Part shown: in pieces, positions 57,443 to 64,000 of the stretch
Layout: each line of letters starts with the position of its first letter
How positions within the stretch are numbered: position 1 is the first letter of the stretch
NCBI GenBank assembly: GCA_003222395.1
Contig: QHWB01000031.1
Coordinates: forward strand, 312,501-376,500
DNA from: Acidobacteriota bacterium
Lineage (GTDB): Bacteria > Acidobacteriota > Vicinamibacteria > Vicinamibacterales > CAVVIG01
Length of the DNA stretch: 64,000 nt
Direction: 5' to 3'
The notes under the pieces: model-generated
Seen by the model: only the letters and a program-made list of their open reading frames with translations
Told to the model about the DNA's origin: nothing
The model's database searches: none
Position numbers and translations under genes: made by a program

Positions 57443-59854
57443 ATGTTCTTCCACGACATCCGCTACGCGTTCCGATCCATCTCGCGTCAGCCGACGTTCG
57501 CGGCGATGGCCATCCTGACCCTGGTGCTCGGCATCGGCGCCAACACCGCCATCTTCGGCGTGGTCAAGGCGGTGCTGCTGAACCGCCTCCCGTACGAGAA
57601 GCCGTCGGGTCTCGTCGTCCTGTGGGAGCAGAATCCCAACGGCTCGCCCGATCTCGTCGCGCCGCTGACGTTCAAGGACTGGCAGTCGCAGTCGCGCGCG
57701 ATCGAATCGATGGCGGCGTACCGATCGCTCCGCTATGCGTTCGCGGGATCGCCTGTAAAGGAAGACCCGCTCGACGTACCAAGCATCCGCGCCACGCCGA
57801 ATCTCTTCGGGGTCCTCGGCGTTAACGCGATGCTCGGCCGGACGTTTCTCCCCGAGGAAGGCGTTCCGGGCGCCGACCACGTCGCGATGCTCAGCCGCGC
57901 GTTCTGGGAGCGTCATTTCGGCGGAGCGCCGAGCATCATCGGCCGCACGATTCAGCTCGACGCGCAGCCCTATACGGTCGTCGGCATCATGGCGGCGAAC
58001 TTCGACTTTCCGCCGAGCGATCACATCGACATCTGGACGCCTTTGAGCTTCGACCCGAACGACGCGCATGGCCGATCGCGGAAGGGACGCTCGCTGAGCG
58101 TCGTCGGACGGCTGGCGTCGGGCGTTCCGCGCGAGCAGGCGCAGCGCGAGATGAGCCTCATCGCGAGCCGTCTCGGCGTGACGTATGCCGACAGCAACGC
58201 CGGCTGGGGCGCGCGTGTGATCTCCGCCCAGGAACAGCTCGTCACGACCGTGCGTCCGGCGCTGCTGCTCGTCACAGCAGCTGTCGGTTTCCTGCTGCTG
58301 ATCGTCTGCGCGAACGTCGCGAACCTGCTGCTCGCGCGGATCTCGAGCCGGCGCACCGAGCTCGCCGTTCGCGCGGCGCTCGGCGCGGGCCGCGGGCAGC
58401 TCGTGAGGCAGGTGCTCGCGGAGAGCTTCGTGCTGTCAGGGATCGGCGGCGCGCTCGGCGTGCTCGTCGCGTGGGCCGGCGTGCGGTTCGTGCACGCGCT
58501 GCCGGAAGGCAGCCTGCCGCGGATGAACGACGTGCGGCTCGACGCGGGCGTGCTCCTGTTCGCCGTCGTCGTGTCGCTCGTCGTCGCGTTGATCTTCGGA
58601 CTCGTGCCGGCGCTGCAGGCATCGCGCGCGGGGCTGCGCGACACCGTCGGCGCGTTCGGCACGACGACGGCGGTGTCGGGCACGCGGGTGCTCAGCGCGC
58701 TGATCGTCGTGGAGGTGGCGCTGGCGCTCGTGCTCCTCGTCGGCGCCGGGCTGATGACGCGAAGCTTCGCGCAGCTGATGCGCGTGTCGCCCGGATTCGA
58801 GCCGTCGAATCTGCTCGCGGTGCAGGTCTATCTGCCGCAGACGAAATACAAGGACGCCGCTTCGCGCATGCGGTTCTACAAGGAGGCGCTCGGCCGCATC
58901 GACGGTCTGCCGGGCGTCCGCTCGGCTGCCGCCGTCAGCGCGCTGCCGATGTATCCGGTCGGCATCGATTTCGCGCTGCCGTTCACCATCGAAGGCAAGG
59001 CGGCGCCGACCAACGGCGAGGAGCCGCGCGCCGACATCCGGATCGCGACGCCGCGCTACTTCGAGACGATGAAGATCCCGATGGTGAAGGGGCGGTCGAT
59101 CGACGAGCGCGATCTCCCTGGCCGTCCCGGAGCGATGGTGATCAACGAGACGATGGCGCGGCGGTATTTCCCTGGCGAGGATCCGATCGGACGCGTCGTC
59201 AGGGGCCCGCACGGCACCGCCGAAGTCGTCGGCATCTCGGGCGACGTGAAGCATTACGGCCTCGACGGCGGCCCGCGCGCCGAGCTGTTCATGCCGGCGT
59301 GGCAGCAGCCGCTGAACGGCATGGCGTTCGTCGTCCGGACGGCGTCGGATCCGACGAACTTCATCGAGCCGATCCGCCGCTCGATTGCGGCGATCGACGC
59401 GGAACAGCCGATCTTCGATTCGAGCGCGATGGTCGACGTAGTGGCGCGATCGGTGTTCCTGCCGCGCATCAGCATGGTGCTGCTCGCGACGTTCGCGGCG
59501 CTGGCGCTCGTGCTCGCGGTCGTCGGCATCTTCGGCGTCGTCTCGTACAGCGTCGCCGAGCGGACGCGCGAGATCGGCGTCCGCATGGCGCTCGGCGCGA
59601 ACGCGGGCGACACGCTGCGGCTCGTGCTCGGAAGAAGCATGGCGCTCGTCGCCGCCGGAACCGTCGTAGGACTCATTGCGGCGGTCGCGCTCACACGTGC
59701 GATCACCGGGCTGCTCTACGAGGTGAGCCCGCTCGATCCCATCGTGTTCGTGGGCGTTTCGATCGTGCTCGCCGCCGCCGGACTGCTGGCGAGCGTCATC
59801 CCCGCCCGCCGCGCGACGCGTGTAGATCCGCTCGTCGCGCTGCGGGTGCAGTGA
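57443..59854 (+). CDS. ABC transporter permease, ADOP/MacB-like (FtsX domains)
   Basis: FFHDIRYAFRSISRQPTFAAMAILTLVLGIGANTAIFGVVKAVLL ... VSYSVAERTREIGVRMALGA. Confidence 0.92.
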   Translation: MFFHDIRYAFRSISRQPTFAAMAILTLVLGIGANTAIFGVVKAVLLNRLPYEKPSGLVVLWEQNPNGSPDLVAPLTFKDWQSQSRAIESMAAYRSLRYAFAGSPVKEDPLDVPSIRATPNLFGVLGVNAMLGRTFLPEEGVPGADHVAMLSRAFWERHFGGAPSIIGRTIQLDAQPYTVVGIMAANFDFPPSDHIDIWTPLSFDPNDAHGRSRKGRSLSVVGRLASGVPREQAQREMSLIASRLGVTYADSNAGWGARVISAQEQLVTTVRPALLLVTAAVGFLLLIVCANVANLLLARISSRRTELAVRAALGAGRGQLVRQVLAESFVLSGIGGALGVLVAWAGVRFVHALPEGSLPRMNDVRLDAGVLLFAVVVSLVVALIFGLVPALQASRAGLRDTVGAFGTTTAVSGTRVLSALIVVEVALALVLLVGAGLMTRSFAQLMRVSPGFEPSNLLAVQVYLPQTKYKDAASRMRFYKEALGRIDGLPGVRSAAAVSALPMYPVGIDFALPFTIEGKAAPTNGEEPRADIRIATPRYFETMKIPMVKGRSIDERDLPGRPGAMVINETMARRYFPGEDPIGRVVRGPHGTAEVVGISGDVKHYGLDGGPRAELFMPAWQQPLNGMAFVVRTASDPTNFIEPIRRSIAAIDAEQPIFDSSAMVDVVARSVFLPRISMVLLATFAALALVLAVVGIFGVVSYSVAERTREIGVRMALGANAGDTLRLVLGRSMALVAAGTVVGLIAAVALTRAITGLLYEVSPLDPIVFVGVSIVLAAAGLLASVIPARRATRVDPLVALRVQ

Positions 59855-59953
59855 GGCGATGCTGGCAATTAATCCCCCTCGAAATCCGAGCGGCGGCGCA
59901 TTAATGCCCGGCATATGGCCCGTCGTCGGTGACCGTCTTGCCCTGTTGCCGCA

Positions 59954-59978
59954 GGCGCCGCTCGTCGTGAGCGGCGCC
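59954..59978. terminator. Perfect 10-bp stem, 5-nt loop hairpin downstream of permease (terminator-like, no clear U-tract)
   Basis: GGCGCCGCTC-gtcgt-GAGCGGCGCC. Confidence 0.4.
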
Positions 59979-60049
59979 GTCGAGAGTCTCGAAGAGAATC
60001 CGCGCAGCTCCGGCCTTTGCACGCAGGTGCACTCACGGCGGGAGCGCGT

Positions 60050-60916
60050 ATGAGCCGGGAGGTGTCACAGCCGCCGGCCACGCGCGTGATTACGTCGGTG
60101 GCAGATCGCCGCGACACGATCCTCGATGTCATCCGCAACGCCGAGCGCGACATCTGTCTGTCGCTCTTCCGCTGCAGCGACGCGGCGATCTTCGAAGAGA
60201 TCGGCCGCGCGGTGAAGCGCGGCGTCGGCGTCAACGCGCTCATCACGTCGCGCGCCAAGGGCGGCCAGAAAAAACTGACGAAGCTGTGCGCCGCGCTGGA
60301 CGATACCGGCGCGACGATCTCGGCCTACACCGACGCGGTCGTCAAGTATCACGCCAAGTACCTCGTCGCCGACGATGGTCCGGCCGTCGTGGGATCGTGC
60401 AACTTCACGCGGAAATGTTTCGAGCGCACGTGCGACGCGCTCGTCGTCACTTACGACGCCGGCGTCGTGTCTGGCCTGCGGGCGCTGATGGCCGCCGACC
60501 GTGACGGCCTGCGCGCGCCGGAAACCGTCACCGAGCGGCTCGTCATCGGTCCGGAGCGGGCGCGCCGGCAGCTCACGACCATCGTCGAACAGGCGCGATC
60601 CAGCATCCGGCTGATCGACGCCAAGCTCTCCGATCCCGACCTCGTCACGCTGCTCAACGCCAGGCGTGCCGCCGGCTTGAAAGTCGAGGTGTTCGGATCG
60701 AAGAACCTCGGCGGCCTGAAATCGCACGGCAAGATCCTGCTCGTCGATGATCGCCTCGCCGTCGTCGGCAGCCTCGCGCTGGCCGCGATCAGCCTCGATT
60801 TCCGCCGCGAGGTCGCCATCATCGTCGACGAGCCCGACGCGGTCGCCGAAGTACGCAAGCTGTTCCGATCGATCGATGGCGCTCCGATGATTGGCGCAGA
60901 AGGGCTGGCGTTGTGA
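60050..60916 (+). CDS. Phospholipase D-like domain protein
   Basis: VVKYHAKYLVADDGPAVVGSCNFT and LKSHGKILLVDDRLAVVGSLAL (two HxKxxxxD motifs). Confidence 0.87.
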   Translation: MSREVSQPPATRVITSVADRRDTILDVIRNAERDICLSLFRCSDAAIFEEIGRAVKRGVGVNALITSRAKGGQKKLTKLCAALDDTGATISAYTDAVVKYHAKYLVADDGPAVVGSCNFTRKCFERTCDALVVTYDAGVVSGLRALMAADRDGLRAPETVTERLVIGPERARRQLTTIVEQARSSIRLIDAKLSDPDLVTLLNARRAAGLKVEVFGSKNLGGLKSHGKILLVDDRLAVVGSLALAAISLDFRREVAIIVDEPDAVAEVRKLFRSIDGAPMIGAEGLAL

Positions 60917-61089
60917 TTTCGGTACGCCGTCGAGAGCTTCATCGCCGACCAGGACGGGTTCAACGGCGATTACGGCGTCAACAACTTCTACTGGTACCGC
61001 TGGACGAACAAGAACCAGTTCACGTGCCGATACGCGCGGCTGGAGCGCGAGATCGAGTGCGTCTGCCTGTAGAAGGGGAATGGCGGCGG

Positions 61090-61170
61090 TGACGTTCTGT
61101 TCTAAATACGCGCGAGCGGTTTACGCCGCGAGCGCGTCTGCGCGTGGGAGTGGGGCCCCACGCGAATAAA
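61090..61170. repeat. Dispersed intergenic element, partial copy E
   Basis: gttctgttctaaatacgcgcgagcgg...gtggggccccacgcgaataa. Confidence 0.5.
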
Positions 61171-61716
61171 ATAAATCCTTTGCAGGTGCCGGCGCGCGCG
61201 GTCGGTCAGCTGATTCCGCGTCAGCCCGTATCCGCCCGCAGATAACCGTTCGCAGCCGAACTCGACGAAGCCGGCCAGCCCGCCGCTGCGCGTCGGCGCC
61301 GCGTCGACACAGCGTGCTTCGTCGGGGCGCGCCGCGAACGAGAACAGATTCTTCAGCCAGCCGCCCGGCAGCCCGGCCGCGCGGCCGAACGCAATCGCGG
61401 TCACCACGTACGGCGCCGCCGCCACGACCCGTCCTTCGGCAAGCGCCGGACGGATTTCCCATCGAAGACGGAACGCCAGGTCGGCGGCGTACAGTAGTAA
61501 GAGCGTGCGCGCCGACGGCTCGCCGGCCTCTTCGCCGGCCACGACGAGGTCGTCGAAGACGCCCGACGCATCCCACTCGCTCACGCCGCCGCGATGCCCG
61601 CGCTTGACCGCCGCGATTTCATGTTTCGCGGCGGCCTGCACCGCCACGCCGCTGACGCCATCGACCGCGATCAGCTTGCCCGACGGCCGACCCCGGTCCT
61701 GCCGTGGTCCAGCCAC
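61102..61716 (-). CDS. Thymidylate kinase-like protein with degenerate P-loop
   Basis: GKLIAVDGVSGVAVQAAAK in P-loop position; LLLLYAADLAFRLRWEIRPALAEGRVV aligns with the neighbouring Tmk LLHAADFRHRVEHTVLPALWAGKVV. Confidence 0.6.
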   Translation of the reverse strand: MAGPRQDRGRPSGKLIAVDGVSGVAVQAAAKHEIAAVKRGHRGGVSEWDASGVFDDLVVAGEEAGEPSARTLLLLYAADLAFRLRWEIRPALAEGRVVAAAPYVVTAIAFGRAAGLPGGWLKNLFSFAARPDEARCVDAAPTRSGGLAGFVEFGCERLSAGGYGLTRNQLTDRARRHLQRIYFIRVGPHSHAQTRSRRKPLARI

Positions 61717-61717
61717 G

Positions 61718-62482
61718 TCAGCCTCGGCCTCCGTTGAGCGCGAGCCACTCCGTCACCGCGTCGACGTTCCACTCGGACCACGGACGCCGCTGCCCCTGGC
61801 GAAAGAGGTCGCGCAGCTTGTGATGCTGATCGCCAATCGGCTGCTCGGCGTCGATCGTGATCATGTTGAAGATGATCGCCAGCGACTCGTACTCCTTGAT
61901 GACGCGCTTGATGAACCGGTAGTAGCTTTCGACCGGATCGACGAGATCGGTGACGTCGCGCCCCGACTCGTAGTAGTTGGGCGTGCGCGTCGCCGTGACG
62001 CGGCGGCTCGACGTGTCGGGTGTGACGGTGAAACAAAACACGAGGTCGGGCCAGAGCAGCGGCTGATACAGCTTCAGGACCCAATCGAGATCGAGACCGC
62101 GCGCGACGTCGCGGGCGAGGCCGGTGAAGAGAAACCGATCGGCAATCACCACCTTGCCGGCCCAGAGCGCCGGCAGCACCGTATGCTCGACGCGATGCCT
62201 GAAGTCGGCGGCGTGAAGTAGCGAGAACTCTTCCGGGCTCAGCGCCTGCACCGACTTGCGCGCCTTGATGATCGGCTTGATGAGCTCGGACGAATTCCAT
62301 TTGGTCGTGACGACTTCGTAGCCCTCCGTCTGCAGCCACGTCTTGAACAGCTTCCGCTGCGTCGTCTTTCCCGATCCGTCGGGGCCTTCGAACGCGATCA
62401 GAAAGCCGCGACGATCGGGATCGGTGAAGCGCGCGCGGGCGCGCTGCCGAAGCTGACGCAGCGTGGCGGGAGGCGTCGCCAT
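61718..62482 (-). CDS. Thymidylate kinase-like P-loop protein
   Basis: FLIAFEGPDGSGKTTQRKLF Walker A; VVIADRFLFTGLARD. Confidence 0.85.
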   Translation of the reverse strand: MATPPATLRQLRQRARARFTDPDRRGFLIAFEGPDGSGKTTQRKLFKTWLQTEGYEVVTTKWNSSELIKPIIKARKSVQALSPEEFSLLHAADFRHRVEHTVLPALWAGKVVIADRFLFTGLARDVARGLDLDWVLKLYQPLLWPDLVFCFTVTPDTSSRRVTATRTPNYYESGRDVTDLVDPVESYYRFIKRVIKEYESLAIIFNMITIDAEQPIGDQHHKLRDLFRQGQRRPWSEWNVDAVTEWLALNGGRG

Positions 62483-62639
62483 TTTTTAGCGCGCAAAGTT
62501 TACATCGCGAGCCACAGAATTCGAATCGCTGCCACGTCCCTGCCGCGAAAGGTGTCGTCCGGGTCGTACCGCTATAATCGCGACGGGGGCGCCGCAGCTG
62601 TCTCATCGCGAATCCGATCCCGACGCGGCCTGGACAATC

Positions 62640-63557
62640 GTGCTCGCCGCGGCGCGGCATGCCGAACGCCTCGCACACACGCATGAACAGTCGACGTTCG
62701 CCGTGACCGATGGCGGCCAGCTGCGAACGGTGACGCCAGAGCACACCGACGCCGTCCTCGAGTGGCGTCCCGGCGCCGGCTGGGCCCTCGCGCTTCGTGG
62801 CGATGACCCGCGCAGCGCCATCATCGACCTCTATCTCCCCATCTGCAGCGCGACCAGCGCGCGACCGGTGACGGTCGGTCACCTCGGTCAGAGCCTCGAC
62901 GGCTTCATCGCCACGCACGCCGGCGAATCGCGGTGGGTCACCGGGCACGAGAACATGGTGCACATGCACCGGCTCCGCGCGCTCTGCGACGCGGTCGTCG
63001 TCGGCTCGGGGACCGTGGCCGCCGACGATCCGCAGTTGACGACGCGACTCGTGGAGGGGCCGAATCCGCTGCGCGTGGTGCTCGATCCCGCACGCAGGCT
63101 GGGCGTTCACCACCGCGTGTTCACGGACGGATCGGCCGAAACGATCTACGTCTGCTCGCGCCCGCTCGTCCGCGCCGGCGAAGATCGTTTCGGCTGCGCG
63201 TCGATCGTCGGGCTCGAAGGCACCGCCGAGCGAATCGATCCGGCGGCGCTGATGCGGCTGCTGCGCGGCCGCGGATGCACGCGGGTCTTCGTCGAAGGCG
63301 GCGGCGTGACGGTGTCGATGTTCCTCGAAGCGAACCAGCTCGATCGCCTGCACATGACGATCGCGCCGCTGCTCATCGGCAACGGACGTCCGGCCATCAG
63401 GCTGCCGGCGCCGGCGGCGCTCGGCGACTGTCACCGCCCGCGATACCGCGTGTTCCGGATGGGCGGCGACGTCCTGTTCGATTGCGAGCTCGGCGTCCGC
63501 GCGGAGGACGAAGGGCCGGACGCCGGCGATCGTCCGCCGGTGACGCGCGTCGTGTAG
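62640..63557 (+). CDS. RibD C-terminal / dihydrofolate reductase-like protein (start may lie upstream)
   Basis: HLGQSLDGFIATHAGESRWVTG...LCDAVVVGSGTVAADDPQLTTR...VFVEGGGVTVSMFLEANQLDRLHMTIAPLLIGNGRPAI. Confidence 0.88.
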   Translation: MLAAARHAERLAHTHEQSTFAVTDGGQLRTVTPEHTDAVLEWRPGAGWALALRGDDPRSAIIDLYLPICSATSARPVTVGHLGQSLDGFIATHAGESRWVTGHENMVHMHRLRALCDAVVVGSGTVAADDPQLTTRLVEGPNPLRVVLDPARRLGVHHRVFTDGSAETIYVCSRPLVRAGEDRFGCASIVGLEGTAERIDPAALMRLLRGRGCTRVFVEGGGVTVSMFLEANQLDRLHMTIAPLLIGNGRPAIRLPAPAALGDCHRPRYRVFRMGGDVLFDCELGVRAEDEGPDAGDRPPVTRVV

Positions 63558-63589
63558 TGGAATGTCGTTGCCACATCGGGCAGTCGTTC

Positions 63590-63640
63590 CACGGGCACGA
63601 AGAGTTTCGTGTTTTTCGTGGTTTCGAATCTTCGTGATCA
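63590..63640. repeat. TTTCGTG-type short-period repeat
   Basis: acgggcacgaagagtttcgtgtttttcgtggtttcgaatcttcgtg. Confidence 0.6.
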
Positions 63641-63686
63641 AGCAGCGTTTGCTGATTCAGCGAAGACGGTCAGCGAGCGTGAACAG

Positions 63687-64000
63687 CTAAGGCAGCCAGC
63701 CGCCGAGATCGTCGTGGCCGACGACGATCCGCGATCGATTCTGCGCAACGTGATCCTGTCGTCTGACACGCCAGCTTTGAATCATCGCCGACTCCTCCGG
63801 CGCGATCTCCGCCGCAGCTTCGGCCCATCCCTCAATCAACTCACGCTGCAGCGCGTGCATCTCTGATGGGAGCGCCCAGTCGCTCGGCTCGCGCGTCATG
63901 ACGTATCCGGCCGCGGCAAAGCAGCGCTCCGCTCGATCGACGGCGTCCGGTCCGGCCGCTCGGCCGAATCCCTTATCGTTCGCCCGCTGATGCCGGTTCA
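63687..64000 (-). CDS. C-terminal fragment, possibly a class I SAM-dependent methyltransferase (5' end outside window)
   Basis: Open from 64000: NRHQRANDKGFGRAAGPDAVDRAERCFAAAGYVMTREPSDWALPSEMHALQRELIEGWAEAAAEIAPEESAMIQSWRVRRQDHVAQNRSRIVVGHDDLGGWLP*. Confidence 0.6.
   Translation of the reverse strand, partial: NRHQRANDKGFGRAAGPDAVDRAERCFAAAGYVMTREPSDWALPSEMHALQRELIEGWAEAAAEIAPEESAMIQSWRVRRQDHVAQNRSRIVVGHDDLGGWLP

Noticed and set aside
61671-63641. 656-aa minus ORF antisense to the RibD-like gene and out of frame with the Tmk-like gene
   Set aside because: Composition typical of shadow ORFs; both sense genes have clear motifs.

Overview
High-GC (~65%) bacterial chromosome segment. Gene content looks like an Acidobacteriota/Vicinamibacteria-type organism: Oar-like TonB receptors, ADOP-type permease, M61/S9 peptidases, alternative complex III. 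This taxonomic placement is inference. About 45 CDS are supported. They include a complete actABCDEF - sco - caa3 oxidase (coxBACD) supercluster at 31999-44938, two large TonB-dependent receptors, two hybrid histidine kinases, argH, M20/M61/S8/S9 peptidases, asparaginase, two NHL-repeat proteins, a PilB/GspE ATPase and a tandem thymidylate-kinase-like pair. I recognised no rRNA, tRNA, CRISPR array, prophage or transposase. Main observations: (1) two genes are interrupted by a single in-frame TGA exactly where homologues carry Cys, each followed by a SECIS-like hairpin: a glutaredoxin-like protein disulfide oxidoreductase (TPT-U-PHC-P, 23181-23867) and a rhodanese (YCA-U-RDEFTSARAA, 7294-7722). 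Both are probable selenoproteins that normal ORF calling truncates. (2) The window is full of short 7-8 bp-period repeats (GGGATTC, ACGAAGT, TAAATTG, CCCCAGC, GGTTGCT, ACCAACG, CACAGAGA, TTTCGTG), several of which run into coding regions and appear to supply N-terminal extensions or signal peptides. (3) Two elements (with a third, degenerate copy) have CACAGAGA-type inverted arms around a 13-bp outer stem enclosing two hairpins. The fold is conserved while the sequence differs. (4) GTAGCGC-type palindromic repeats supply stop codons to flanking genes. All calls come from reading the sequence; no searches were run.
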